Positions 32,890 to 46,207 of a stretch of 64,000 nucleotides of DNA are shown in pieces. The stretch's first letter is position 1, and the number at the start of each line of letters is the position of its first letter. This DNA comes from Lycorma delicatula. Taxonomy: Eukaryota > Arthropoda > Insecta > Hemiptera > Fulgoridae. The notes beneath the pieces were generated by a model. The model did not search any database and was not told the origin of the DNA. It saw nothing but the letters and a program-made list of their open reading frames with translations. The DNA is taken from NCBI RefSeq assembly GCF_047948215.1, contig NC_134464.1, forward strand, positions 32,487,020 through 32,551,019. The letters are read 5' to 3'. Position numbers and translations under genes: made by a program.

Positions 32890-33415
32890 AGATACCTAGA
32901 CACATTAATAATAAATACTAAAGAATTAATATTTTAATAAATATGGGTCATTTTAATAGATATTTAACGAATTAAAAATTCCATAAACTAATTACCAAAT
33001 TCTAATTCTTCTAGTATTGGCAGAATTCAAGTGTGGAATTACTATATTTCCCATATCGGAGTGGGCGATGTGGCTGTTCATTGGATGAATAATCATGAAG
33101 TGGGGAGCCAATAGGATTCAGTATTATTATCTGTTTATGTATCTACGATGGAATATCTGTATTTACACATCTGAAATTTTTTGTAGTTTTAACCATTCCA
33201 GTAAATGTAAAGAATTTTATGGCGGAGGTTGTATATTTGAATTACATTTAATAATGGCCCTAATTCAAGAAAACCTGGACAGTCTTGATAGAATTCTATG
33301 AAGTAAATCTTTATTTATTTGTTTTCGTCTTTCTTAACGTAATTCTAATTAAATGACATTATTTTACATTCCTTTCTGAGCTAATTTTTCTTAGGTTCCT
33401 TTCTTTTGAAGTTTC
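32890..33415. other. No recognised gene
   Basis: A 68-codon open frame at 33095-33301 has no family motif and is probably chance. Confidence 0.4.
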
Positions 33416-33417
33416 TT

Positions 33418-34052
33418 TTTACTTCCTTGTACGAAGTAAAGCATGTATTGTGATCGCAAAAAAATTCGGTTAACAGATTTCAACGAAAATATTCATTTTG
33501 ACCATACCTGAATCCATTTTAAATAGTTTCGGCGTGACGTCTATATGTATGTACGTACATATATATCTTGCATAAGTCAAAAACGAATGCAAGATACATT
33601 CAAATTTCAACGTAGGATGTTGAAATTTTGGATTTAGGACTGTTGTAACATATTGTTGTGCACCCCCCTTTTGGATTGCAATCGACTGAACCAAAAGTGT
33701 ACAAAAAACATTCAACATAATTTGAGTTTCTCAATATTTCTTTCTCTAACTGCAGTAATAAGCTCTCATTAAGAGTTTTTCAACGATATATAATAAGTGG
33801 TACTTATTTTCATTGGTTCCAGAGTTATAGACAAATAAAATTTTAATTAATGAAATATTTAGTTCATAGGGGAAGGCACACATCGGTTCAAATCAGAATT
33901 CATCTCCATCTTTTTTTTTTTTTAATTTAAATATATTGACCTATTAATAATTATTAACCTCTCATTGTAAAAATATATTTTCGATGAATAATAATTTAAT
34001 AACAAAAAAATAAATAAATAAAATATCAAAAAATAAACGAGTTGTCCACATC
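33418..34052 (+). repeat. Family A repeat, copy 2
   Basis: Begins TTTTTACTTCCTTGTACGAAGTAAAG and runs through the family order, including the TACGTAC stretch, GCAATCGACTGAACC, TTCATTGGTTCCAGAG and a B-box-like CGGTTCAAATCAG. The 3' terminus is partly deleted and ends in GTTGTCCACATCAG. Confidence 0.85.
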
Positions 34053-34294
34053 AGATCTGTTTCTTTTCTTTTTTTTTGAAGTTTCATTTTTTCTTTTGAG
34101 TTCCTTTCTGAGTTAACTTTTAACCGCAATACCGCAATACTACTTAAGTAGTAAAAAATTACAGATATTTTGTGACAGAAGACTGGAAGAGCTAAACAGA
34201 AATAAAAAATAAGGAAACCTATGACCAAGGAAGCCTTCAGTAAGAAGAGAAAATTCCTGTGTAATAAAAGTATGAATTTAATATTAAGTTGTTT

Positions 34295-34650
34295 AGCAAA
34301 ATGATGTTATGAGTAGAAGATCTTTATGAAAATGAAGCACGGACGACCAGTAAGAGGGAGAGAGATTGGATTGAGACTTTTGAGATGTGGATATGGAGAA
34401 GGATGGAAAAATGTGCATTTTGGTTACGACATGTGGTTAGAGGAATGGAATCTTGACAACTGACAACTGCAGTGGAAGGGTCAGTAGAAGGAGAAAGAAG
34501 CAAGTAAGAAGGATGAAGTTAAAAGATGAGGTGAAGGTTGAAAACTACAAGCGAACGAGTAGAAACTTAGAACAGAAATGGATAATGACAACGATGGCGT
34601 AGGGTATCTGCCACCAGGAACCACACCAGATGATGAAAACATATTCTTGC
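34295..34650 (+). pseudogene. LINE reverse-transcriptase C-terminal relic
   Basis: The plus-strand reading gives ETFEMWIWRRMEK, then WLRHVVRG, a basic stretch, YKRTSRNLEQKW and finally GYLPPGTTPD. The FEMW.WRRM motif, the following HV.R segment and the LPPG.T end are typical of the far C-terminus of endonuclease/reverse-transcriptase LINE proteins. The RT core is absent. It differs in sequence from the RTE-like relics at 2390 and 48555. Confidence 0.65.
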
Positions 34651-34654
34651 ATCA

Positions 34655-36490
34655 TACACCCTCAATTATTTGTTTTATATTTCAATAATTGCCTTTCTCT
34701 ATAGATTTTATGTTCACGAAACCGTATAATAATAAATTTATCAAAATTATATGGTTTATTAGTGGCTTACCAAAATTATCTCTTAAGATTCTATTACAAA
34801 TTTTTCTTCTGCTTATTCAGCTTTAGATTTCTTTATTTTGAATTTTATCAACCGATCTATTTTTCAAGAACTTCCTGTAACACAGTATTCTTTTAGTTTA
34901 TATTTTTCTTATTGTCCGTATATTACTAACATTAAGCGCTAGACGTCATACAAATATTTTCAGTTATCTATTCCTAATTCTTAGATCTATATTTGAAACT
35001 AGCGAACTTCTTTTTTTAATGAAATAAACTTAAAATTGAACATTACTACAGATGTTTAATTGAATATTTAATTATCAAAACAAAAGTGTTGTTACAAGTT
35101 ATATATAAACCTTTTGAACTATTATACTTTCAGGAAAAAAGAGATGAACTTAAGTGTAAGTTTGTTAAAATAATTAATTTATAATCTTAATTTAAAAAAA
35201 TTAATTAACTGAATTAATTTTAAAAAAAGAAGTTACTTCAGTTTTATTGATCAGTTCTTAAAATTTAATCATATTAGGAAGGAACTAGCCTGAAGGCCCA
35301 CGTCTGCGGAAGGGTAAATTCTCAATTCAGAGGTCGTGTTTGGAACACTGGGCGATAAATCTAGTATACGTGCTTTGCATGAATTAACTAGAAAGCGTAG
35401 TCTATGCGTTTCTCTCTTTGTTTAACTCACGGTTTCCCATTATGAGTCTCTCTTTGTCTTTTACAAAAGACATTACCTTCCGATTTCACTCTTTATTTCA
35501 TTTAACCTTCTTATCTGTATACATTTCTCAAAATATACTGTGACTTACCTTATTATATGAGATTTACCCGGTTGAGTATTAACTATTATAAACCTTTTCA
35601 CCCTTTATTTAACAGATAGTTTATATTGTATGAACTCCATTTTGAAGGATGCAATATATGCATAGCTTAATATACGCAGAAATATACCAATATGATAATA
35701 CGTAAGGGTTTATAAAATTTAAAGTAAATGAATTTAATAAAATAAAACAAAAAAGAGCAAAAATTTTAAACTATTTCTACATAACTATACGGTTTAAAAT
35801 TAAATACAAAATACATCAAAGTACAATAATTTGGATTTTAGCAAAATTAAATAAAAAATATATAACTTTGAATTCAACGAGGGGAATCACTAGCACCCCC
35901 TCTGACAAGTATGACAAATTCACGAGACAGGCGGCGACGATACCTCTATAATCTTTTAAAATAGGGTTTTTTTTCGACAACTTCCGTATCTTCAAATTCA
36001 TTTTATGAAATAAATAATAATGATTTTAAATAGATGAATTGTGTTTAAGAATCCTGAATAAAAATGTAATCTTGTGGGATAAACAGGTTTATAATCAGCA
36101 TCGTTTTTTTCTTGAAGGGCATAAAAGAAGACTTCAGAAGTGGTTTGACCAAGATCAGCTGATCCTGATCGGTCAAGAAAGACTTAACCAATTTTCACCA
36201 AATTTTAACATTCATATCCAAATTGCAATGAAATTGATGTAATAGTTAGTGTCAAAATTTTATATGTATACATAAGTATATAAAACACAAGAATATTTCA
36301 TGATTTATTTAATATTTATATTGAACACTGTTCACGCATACAACCACACTTTTTTAAAACATAAATTTGTTCCGAATTTATTTTTAAAAAAGTGATGTTT
36401 ATTTTTAACAAAAAAAAAACCAACATTATTTACGAGCAAGTATGACTTTCTGGATTAAACTTTCAATCGATAATTTGCCTACTACATACA
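34655..36490. other. AT-rich stretch, nothing recognised
   Basis: A perfect 12-bp palindrome GATCAGCTGATC (36153-36164) sits inside a TTGACC/GGTCAA inverted repeat. No gene motif was found in the short ORFs of the region. Confidence 0.45.
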
Positions 36491-36502
36491 GTTTCTTTTA
36501 GG

Positions 36503-37252
36503 GGTAGATTTCATAAGAAAGCTACCTATTGTAATGGGTACCATGATTCGACTTCCCGAAAATTTGGACATATCTTCGCGTTTCACATCCCCCAGACCTC
36601 AAAACCACCGTCAGTTCAAAAGTTTATATATACTTATATTTCACATTCTTGTGGACAAGATAACTGCCGTAATTTTGCGCCAATCACTTTAAAACTGATA
36701 CATAAAATATAACGACCAAAAATTTTGGTCGAGTTCGTTAAAGGGCAAAATCGGACTATGGAGGAGGGTTATGGGAGGGTTTATTTTAGAAAAAAAAAAC
36801 AAAATATCGCTATAAGTTTCTTATTAATTAAAATATCGAATTCCTTTAAATTTTCTACTATTCTTTGGTAAGGGCGTAAATCTTATTTAAATAAAGTTTT
36901 TTCATAGCATCAATCATTGGCCCAGGGGGTGGAAAAAATGGTGTTTCGATGACAAAAGAAAATCATACCTCCCTTAATAGACACAGTATCGAAACGGTTT
37001 AAAGTGGTCGTTAGTCCTTTTCACATTACCTAAAACTTTTGTCTAAAACAATTTTTCATATGACCAAACCCTTACGGCAACGATGACCAAATTTTTGCTG
37101 GATTGTAAGAAGATGGGGCGTGTCGTATGCTAAACATCTCAAACTTTTTTTCATCTGCAACCATTGTCGTACTCAGTAAAAATCTTTTTTATCCCCTACT
37201 TAGCACCGGTGAAATCTACCTCCGCTTTCCGGCGTGCCCCGAAAGGGATTTT
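36503..37252 (+). repeat. Family B repeat, copy 1
   Basis: About 750 bp starting GGTAGATTTCATAAGAAAGC and ending CGGTGAAATCTACCTCCGC with TTCCGGCGTGCC. GGTAGATTTCA recurs inverted at both ends. Internal landmarks are GATTCGACTTCCCGAAAATT, TCGCGTTTCACATCCCCCAG, TTTTGCGCCAATCACTTT and CCTCCCTTAATAG. No coding capacity. Confidence 0.8.
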
Positions 37253-37264
37253 TTTTTATTTCAA

Positions 37265-38670
37265 TTTTTAGACACTTTTATTAATTCTACGTGTAATTAA
37301 CTTACGAAAAGATTCTCTAATGTTCTAAACTTTCTTCTTCATTACAACCCTACTAAAAAAGTAAAAAATGAATACTAAATATAGATGTTACTTTGAGAAT
37401 TTCTTTGTAAAGGATATTAATTATTTCATGCTATGACTCTATTTTCATTTAATTCTTATTTATTTTTGTTCACAAGAGGTACATTTAAATTACACTCCAT
37501 AGTCGAAGGAGTAAATAAATACAAACTAAATTAAAAAAAAAAAAAAAATATTTAAATTGCAAACTTAATCCACATACGATCGGGGGTATTACGCATACAA
37601 TCCGCATACAATCATATAGGGTAAACTACGGCTAGGATGTAAAACGTTAATATTGTAACATTAATAAAAATAATATTATAATAGTTGATTTTGTACACGA
37701 AAATAAAATAAACAGATTATGTGTTACAATCGAAGAATATATGTGGGGGGAAATAAAAAATGTTACAACCCTCCTTTTAAAGGATTTGTTTTTTCCTTAT
37801 GTGAAACTCCTCCCATAAAAAAGCTAAAAATTCATTAAATAACTTTATACCCATCTGCCAAACTGCTGAACACTTCGATCAATTATTATTATCTACTTAT
37901 TTTTATTACCTTTCGATGCTAAAATTTTCACGAAGGAAAGAGATGCAAGGATACTACTGGAAGAGGATATACAGGAACGACTGTATGAGAAAGGATAATA
38001 AATTATATAAAATTTATAGAAGACATAGTGTTACCAGGATTGAAACACAGGATATTCCACGGATGATTTTAAAATTAGAAACAAAAAAATAAAAATAAAA
38101 TGAAAAAAAGAAAGAATTGGATAAGTGAAGAAAAGACTGAAAAATTGAAACAAAAATAAAATCAATAGCAGTAAAAAAAAATGTAAAAGAAAGGCTAGAG
38201 ACATCTGAAATAAGTGGGCATTGAAGAGACTGGAGAAGATTAAACAGAAAAACAAAGTGAAAAATAAAGAAGTCACGAGGAGTGTAAAGGAGAATAGAAC
38301 CTTAAACAAACAAAACAATTCAGAATAGAATATAACCCGCTGAGACATATTTATGAGTAGAGTAGGGTTAAATGGAGCTTAGTAGGAAGGATTCAAAAAA
38401 AGGCTGTAAAAAGGGTGAGCCTGGAAAAGGGTGAAAATTATAAACGATCTAAAAGGAAATTGGAGATATAAAGAACTTAAAGGTTTATCTGAGGATAAAA
38501 CTGAAAAGAGAGGAATATGATGATCTTAAAATTGAAGGTATTTTTTCGTTTTACGCCTCTCCCTCTTTTTTCACATAGAATTTATTTAACATAGCATATT
38601 TTATAATACTTGATGAATAAAATATTAGAGAAAACACAATAATATACTGTTTTATACCGGTCATTTTTAA
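37265..38670. other. AT-rich and purine-rich stretch, no clear gene
   Basis: 37920-38530 is purine-rich on the plus strand and may be more LINE C-terminal debris (KGNWRYKELKGL near 38455), but the motifs are too weak to call. Confidence 0.35.
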
Positions 38671-38677
38671 CATATTA

Positions 38678-38946
38678 GTCAAGGTTAGCGAGCGAAGCGA
38701 ACGTAGATTACTGTCAAGTGAAGCAATAACGGATTGGAAAATGTAACTGAGACAGGTGTGTATACTGATCATTTATTAAAAAACCCAAACAAGGTAGATG
38801 GTCCAGAAATGACGGTAGAAATAGAAGAGGCCTCATTTTCAAAAAAGAAAGTATAATAGAGGCAGAATTCAAAATCAGTGGGTATTTGCAGAGAAATTAT
38901 AAATACTATAATCTAACCAAACTTAACCTACGCTCGCTAACCTTGA
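38678..38946. mobile_element. Small TIR element (MITE-like)
   Basis: The left end TCAAGGTTAGCGAGCGAAGC (from 38679) and the reverse of the right end TCAAGGTTAGCGAGCGTAGG (from 38946) share 16 bp exactly. Length is about 270 bp with no coding capacity. Flanks are TTA-rich on both sides, so a TTA or TA duplication is possible but not exact. Confidence 0.75.
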
Positions 38947-38949
38947 TTA

Positions 38950-40320
38950 ATTAACAATAATGCTTTAATTATTTAATTATTAAATTCAATAATTGCAATA
39001 ATTACTGAATTTATTATTAAATTTGGTTAAATTATAATTATAAGCATGCATATAATCGATTTTTCTAATATGTAAAACATAGAGAATGTTTAAAATAACC
39101 GGTTTATAACAGCATGTTTTCTCTAATGTATTATTGGGTACTTTTTTGTTGAGCTATAAGGTTACTACGTGGTATTTTCAAATGTCTATTAATTAATTAT
39201 TATACAACATGTTATATTAAGTAATTTTTATGTGAAAAAAATTGGGGCGTAAAAAGAAGAAGTACCAAATTCAAAGATAAAAAAAATCCGGAATGATAAT
39301 ACATTTTAGGAAAACAAAACTGTAATGCGGTTAGAAAAATATAAGCCAATATTTATCAATCTACACCATTGATTCTCAAAATGTTTCGCCCGATGCCCAC
39401 ATTGAGAATCAAAAATTTTCTAGCGTCCCCAAGCTTTCTTTAGCAGATTGACTTCTAGATCCGAAACAGCAATTCTTCACTACACTGCTACAGTAATTTT
39501 TTCTCCAATTTCTTTTATAATTTCAATTTATAAGCTAGAATTTCTATACAAAAATTAACTTTATCTTGAATTCCGTGTAAAAGCAATAAAAAAAAAATTA
39601 GACATAAATTAGGGTCCCGTATCATTTCAATGATTAAACACAAATTAGTCCCTCAAAATATAAATAAGTAAATTCAGCGAATTAAAGAGGAACGGAGTCT
39701 TATAATTAAAGTATAGTTGTTTACAAGGATGAAATAAGGGAAAAAAGAACTATTTTTATCATCTAAAATAATGAGGTTTTTTAAGTAATTTGAAAACAAA
39801 ATAAGGGTTACGTGATTTACAGTACATATGGAAAAACCTTACATCCAATCTTTTTATATCAGTAAAAGTTTAATTTTATTTCTCATCTTGTAATAAAATA
39901 ATTCAAATGGAAATTTGATATGGAATAAACAAAATATTGTTAACGAATGTAAGAGTTTTTAAAACTATTGTAAAGAATCTATGCAAACTATTTACAATTT
40001 TTTCACATGTATAATTTTGATATAATAGTGAATTAGAAAAAAACTGTCCACGCATATATTCCCGACACTCAGTCTTAACTTGATTGTTTTTTACAAATAA
40101 AATTTATTTTGTAAAAAACAATTGTTATTTTATAACAATAATGTCAAATTTATAATTTTTGGGATGCAGCTTAATAACTTTTGAATCCAGAAAAATTACA
40201 ATAAAATTGTAAACCGTACGGTAGGAATCTCAGATACAATTTCTCCGCTCAAAAAACAAACATTTCTGCAATATAAATAAAACTGTTCTTAACAAAATGA
40301 TACTAATATCAAACAAATAT
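38950..40320. other. AT-rich stretch with short hairpins
   Basis: TTGATTCTCAA (39369-39379) pairs perfectly with TTGAGAATCAA (39402-39412). ATTGTTTTTTACAAA (40083-40097) pairs perfectly with 40108-40122. Nothing coding recognised. Confidence 0.55.
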
Positions 40321-40321
40321 G

Positions 40322-40957
40322 GTGTAGACAACACGTGATTTCCTAGTACGCCTATTAAATTACATTTAAACATTTTTGTAAATGAAAAGCACATAAAATT
40401 TTACTTCATTAAAAACTTCCAATATTTTTTCTTTGTTATTATTGAATTATTTATTATTCATCGTAAAACGTTTTTTACAGTGAGAGGTTAGTAGTTAATA
40501 ATAAATCAATATATTTAAATTAAAAAGAAAGTTAAAAAAAAGGTGATGAAGTCTGATTCGAACCGATGTGCTTTCCTCTGAAATCCAAGTATATTATTAA
40601 TTAAAATTTTAATTGGCTGTAACTCTTGAACCGATGAAAATAAGTGCCACTTATTATATAGCTCTAAATGAGGGCTTATTACTGCCAGTTAAGAAAAAGT
40701 CCAAAACTCAAATTCTATTAAACTTTGGGCCTTTTTAGTTCAGTCATTGCAATAAAAAAAAAAGGGGAGGTGCACTACTAGATGTTACAACAGTCCTAAA
40801 TTCAAAATTTCAACATCCTACCGCTAATAATTTTTGAATTACGCAAGATATAAGATATTATGTATATACGTACGTACGTACATACAGACGTCAAAAATTC
40901 TGGAACGAAAGTTTTCGTGATCACAATACTTCCGTTACTTCGTACAAGGAAGTAAAA
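40322..40957 (-). repeat. Family A repeat, copy 3
   Basis: Reverse orientation. Terminus CTTCGTACAAGGAAGTAAAAA at 40940-40957; other end TCCTAGTACGCCTATTAAATT near 40350 preceded by TGTAGACAACACG. Contains the tRNA B-box-like motif in reverse (GATTCGAACCGATG, 40556) and an expanded TACG tract near 40865. Confidence 0.85.
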
Positions 40958-40959
40958 AG

Positions 40960-41955
40960 GTAAGACACTAAATTTGTATTAACAAAATTTGTTACTAATT
41001 AAGAATTTTGTTTACAAAAAAGATACTTGTTAAATATATGAAATAGACAATAGATATACAATAATAGATAATAAACAATGTTGAAGCGTTCCATATAATA
41101 CGCAAAAAAATAGAAAAAAATGTTACAAAACTCTTACCGGCCCAATTTCGTTTTTTAACAAATGAAATCGGGCCGGTAAGAGTTTTGTAACAATTTTTTC
41201 TACTTTTTGCTTCCCGCTTAAACATTTTGAAATTTTGAAAATAAAAAAGTAATTTTAAGATAAGTACAAAAAAAAAATACTCCAATTTAAAATTTTTTTT
41301 TGCAATATCTTTTGATTGTATTTAAATTGAATAACACTAGTTTAAAATACTATTAGACAACACGTAACTCTTTATGCCGTATAATGAGCGGCGTATTGCT
41401 GTACACATAAGCTTATCGTGCTATTAACTATCCTGAACAACTGACAACGAATGTACTTCATACTATGTAAGTATATGGAGTTACACGAGATATTTTCGTA
41501 AAGGAATGACAATCTAACTGTTCCACCCGTCCTATCATTCTATCTCTCGCACGCAATGTGCACAGCTATACGCCGCACGCTATACTAAAAAAGAAAAGTG
41601 TATGATATACGTTAAGTGTTTATGACAAACTTAGCAATATCCTAACTAAACATATCAGAATTCACAAATATTTATATAAACATAATTAAAATTACAGCTT
41701 ATTACAATTTTATAATTACAAGGAAAAACAAAACATAATTTCTTTTAAACGACTAAAATAAATCTGACAACAAAGTTGTAAAACTTTTCTGGAATTGGTT
41801 GATTATTCTTATACAGTGGAAAAAATAATTATACATCAATAAAGTAACCTAAGATTTATTTCTTGGGGTGGAGGTAATTTATGATGAAGTTTTACTTTAA
41901 AATTATCATTATACGTTTAACAAACAACAAAAAAATTTAATTAAAAAAAAAATAT
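40960..41955. other. No recognised gene; contains a long hairpin
   Basis: The only structure seen is the fold-back described separately at 41102-41210. The open frame 40995-41285 simply reads through it. Confidence 0.5.
41102..41210. repeat. Long fold-back, about 50-bp arms
   Basis: The core 41121-41143 pairs perfectly over 23 bp with 41170-41192 (GC-rich centre CTTACCGGCCC). Pairing extends outward through AGAAAAAA/TTTTTTCT and inward through ATTTC/GAAAT, with only a few mismatches, to a loop of about 8 nt. The whole fold is about 109 nt. No other copy of the core was seen in the window. Confidence 0.85.
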
Positions 41956-41958
41956 ATT

Positions 41959-42702
41959 TTTACTTCCTTGTGCGAAGTAAAGGAAGTACTGTGATGGCGA
42001 AAAATTTCGGTTTTCAGATTTCAACGGAAATATCCATTTTGACCATCCCTGAATCCATTCTGACTAGTTTCGGCGTGACGTCTATACGTCCGTATACATA
42101 TATACATACGTACGTATGTATTTATATACGTACGTAGGTATGTATTTCGCATAGCTTAAAAACATTAGCCGTAGGATGTGGAAATTTCGGATTTAGGACT
42201 GATGTAACATCTAGTTGTGCACCTGTCCTTCTGATCACAATCGATTGGACCAAAGTATCAAAAAAAAAAAAACAAAATCCAAAAAATTTGATTTTGGACT
42301 GCAGTAATAAGCCCTCATTAAGAGCTTTTCAACGATATATCATAACTGGTACTTACTTTCATTGGTACTAGAGTTATAGCCAAATGAGATTTTAATTCAT
42401 GAAATATTTGGATGTTATAAGGGGAAGGCACATCGGTTCGAATCAGACTTCATCTCCTTTTCTTTTTTTTTTAACTTATTATTTTAATTAAAATATACTG
42501 ATTTATTAATACTTATTAACATCTGATTGTAAAAAAAAATTACTATAAATAATAATTCAAAAATATCAATAAAAACAAAATTAAGAAAATATAATACACG
42601 GTATTAATGAAATAAAATTTTATGTACTATTCATTTTAAAAAAATGGTTATATAAAATTTAATAGTCGAATAAGGAAGTCATGTAATGTCCACATCAGAT
42701 TA
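41959..42702 (+). repeat. Family A repeat, copy 4
   Basis: Starts TTTTTACTTCCTTGTGCGAAG and carries a long variant TACG tract (42095-42145). B-box-like CGGTTCGAATCAGACTTC at 42434; ends AAGGAAGTCATGTAATGTCCACATCAG. Near full length. Confidence 0.9.
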
Positions 42703-42719
42703 TTTAATTTTTCCACTTC

Positions 42720-43034
42720 CCAAAATCACCAACCAACAATTTTTTTTCATTTTTCTACAATTACTAAGTTAAATGGAAGAAACTAAAAAAATTCCATTAA
42801 AAAATGTACAACCAAAGTTACCTAAAATATCTTTTTATTGTGGTGGTGGGGGGAAGTGAATTATGATGAAATTTTATTCTAATATGAATAAAAATTAATT
42901 ATTTAAACTTTAATAGTATTAAAAATTAAAATAAACCCAAAAAAGTTTTGAAAAATAAAATATCGATATCTTTAAACTTTGATCGGTTCCTACGTCCCCA
43001 AATATTGCCCCAAAGAATATTTTGGGATAGCTTG

Positions 43035-43066
<32 letters not shown>

Positions 43067-44980
43067 TGCCCAGGAAGACATTAAAAATAAAATCGGTTTA
43101 TAAAATGTATAATAAAACAATGACTGCTTTTTCATATTTTTGGAAAGGAAATAATTTTGCGGCAATTTTTTTTTTTTTTAACTGGTAAGATAAGCATGTA
43201 CGCATGCACTGACCTTGATATAAAATGCGGTTATGTTCAAATTTTGAGAAAATTGATCCCCAAAAACCCCCCTCACCCCAAGGAGATTTTAATTCCGAAC
43301 TTTTACAAACAAATTGAACCATATACATGAGTCTTCGTGCCAAATTTCATTAAAATCAGTTTATCCAGTAAAAGATTATTAATCTTCAAACACGCTAACG
43401 CCCGTACGAACCTTACCCCGCAATTTTTTGTTTTTTGGAGTCCTTGGAGTATGAAAGATCGAGAAATCCAAAAAAAAAAATCGTACACAATTTTTTGACT
43501 GATTACTATACTATCCTTAGAGCTATGATGTCAGGATAGTAAAAAAAAACATCTAAAAAACTGTACGCATAGTTCCTTTATTGATATTCCGCATGGTTTT
43601 CAATCTAATTCGATAAAATTTTATTCATATTTAGAATAATTCAAGATCACATTTTCCAGCTAATAAATATTTAAATCAACAGAGTGGATAACAGGATTTG
43701 TTCTCAACTTCTTTTTTTATTTCGTTATAACATGTGCATAAAAACTTTTTTTATGGAAAAAAATTTAATGTAATAAACAAGAAGAAATTTGTAATTTTTC
43801 CATTGATTTAAATAAAAATTAAATTGATGATCCATCATACATGAAATCCCAACTGCTTGACTTCCTAGACAGACTATCGTATCATAATCCAATTGTAAAA
43901 ACGTAATATATTATTCAGCGACACTATGCAAAATAATAACTAGGTTAAACAAATTTAATTAAGTTACTACTTTATATATGGTGCGAATGTAAAGTTAATC
44001 TAACCAATCAAGAAAACTTACCAGACTTCTATCGTATAACGGACCTTTTTTACCCTTTTTATTCATATCTTACAACAGCAGCTATCTTATACTTAACTTT
44101 AATCGCTTTATAAGAATAATAAAATTAATAAAGAACATTCAGTTAGAAACAACATTCTCTTCGTGTATAATAACTGTTACCTCAAGACAGTCAGTGAAAT
44201 ACTGGTAATGTTCACACATTTTGTACTGAATTAATAAATTCAACTTTTCAACGAAACTAAATTAATAAAGTTGAAATTAAAATAAAGTAAAAAAAACGAA
44301 ATTATCAATTCTAATTAATTTTTGAAGGTTTAATTACAATTTTCAATAATCAAAATAATGAACTTTATAAGAAATATTGTAAGCATTGTTTTCAGATATA
44401 TCGAAAATTACTGACCGACATCTGTTGAGGAATTGCTTCCGCTAAATCCCCAATTTTTATCTAAATAAAAAAAAGAATAAAATATCAAATAGAAAACGAA
44501 AAAAAAAGAAAAACTAACGTAAGATTAAGTATATAATAATGAATGAGAAAGCAACGACGATGTACAAAAAAATGATTTCAGAGACAAAGGTTAGGCTTAG
44601 AAATGTAGTTAACGTAAACAGTGTAAAGAGGTAAACTGGAAATGGTTAATGACATTAAGGGAAATCAAGTGATGAAAACCTTTCTTCAACCGCTGGTATC
44701 CATAATTTTTCTTTAATATCTGTATTTTAAAACAAGAAACTCGATGAAAAATCTTAATAATACATATTATTTCGCTTAAATATCAAGTAATTTATTGTAA
44801 GATTTCAGAAAAATTTAGAAATGCGTTTTTTTATAATTCCGTCAAAAAATAAAAATCTTTTTCACAACACATCAAGATATTGTGTAAACTAGTTTGTTAT
44901 CGATTTATAATTACAAGTAAAAACTGTAATGATAATTTTTTAATCATCCATTCTGAGCTTATTCTTTTACTCTTTTTTCT
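42720..44980. other. AT-rich stretch, no recognised gene
   Basis: Includes a (CTA)n microsatellite (43036-43067) and a 9-bp hairpin TACTATCCT/AGGATAGTA (43509-43541). Open frames at 42979-43188 and 43098-43343 have no family motif; the first is mostly the CTA repeat read as poly-Thr. Confidence 0.5.
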
Positions 44981-44983
44981 TTG

Positions 44984-45664
44984 TAATCCCTTGTACGAAG
45001 TAGAGGAAGTATTGTGATCGCGAAAAATTTTGTTTCTCAGATTTCAACGGAAATATCCATTTTGACCATTCCTGAATTAATTTTCCCTAGTTCCGCGTGA
45101 CGCCTGTACGTACGTATGTATCTCGCATAGCTTAAAAACGATTAGCCGTAGGATGTGGAAATTTCGGATTTACGACTGTTTTAACATCTAGTTGTGCACC
45201 TTTCCTTTTGATTGCAATCAACTGAACAAAAAGTGTCCAAAAAAGCTCAAAAGCCAAAAAAAATTTGATTTTGGAGTTTTCTTAACCGCAGAAATAAGCC
45301 GTCATTGAGCGCTTTTCAACGATATAAGTGGTACTTATTTTCGTTAGTTCTAGATTCACAGCCAAATAAACTTTTAATTAATGAAATATTTGGATCTTAC
45401 AAGGGGAAGGCATACCGGTTCGAATCAGACTTCATGTCCCTTTTTTTAACTTTTTTTTTTAATTTTAATATATTGATATATTAATAATTATTAACCATGA
45501 TTGTATAAAGATTTTTTACGATAAATTTTAATTCAATAATAACAATAAATAAAAAAATATCAGAAGTTATTAATGAAATAAAATTTTATATACTTTCATT
45601 TTTTTTAAATGTGTATATGTAATTTAATAGGCGTATCAAGAAGTTGCGTGATGTCCACATTCAA
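44984..45664 (+). repeat. Family A repeat, copy 5
   Basis: Begins AATCCCTTGTACGAAGTAGAG (one changed base in the terminus). Full family order including GCAATCAACTGAAC, B-box-like CCGGTTCGAATCAGACTTC (45417), and end AGGCGTATCAAGAAG..TGATGTCCACATTCA. Confidence 0.85.
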
Positions 45665-46207
45665 TTTTTTTTTTACTTTTCAAATCATACATTATTACTT
45701 AATTCTTGTCCAACGTTTTCCCAGATGTTTGGTAAAATTACATTGGTTAACAAGTTAAAAAAATTGCAAAAAATTAAAATTAAGTTACAAAAAAATTATA
45801 ACATTGACAAAAGTCCTTAAAAACAAACGTAAAGCCGTCAGTCTATTATGGAAAATCGAAATTATTCTCTTTTAGACCACGATATTGAAATTGGGACAGA
45901 TACCTACAGGAGGTGAGGAAATAATTGTTCATAATGAAGTCCATATATTGTAATACCTAAACTTTTATGGAAAGTTTACTCTGTTAAACTTTGAGTACTA
46001 GTCAAGACGTTGATAAGTAACCAAAACATTTCTTTAACCAATCCCGTCCCTAAAACAAATAATATATGTAACAAATAGCATTCGAGATTTGTTATTTTTT
46101 TAACGTGTTTCTTTAATTTAAAACTTAGCATTAAGATTTCTATCGCATAAGCTTTTAGTGTTTGTTGATATATCAATTGATAAGAAAGGGAACCATAATT
46201 TATCTCC

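Noticed and set aside
38031..38348. 105-codon minus-strand ORF resembling a membrane protein
   Set aside because: Phe/Leu runs result from reading purine-rich DNA in antisense; no motif and no homologous pattern recalled.
42979..43188. Poly-Thr protein
   Set aside because: Translation of a (CTA)n microsatellite in a short frame.
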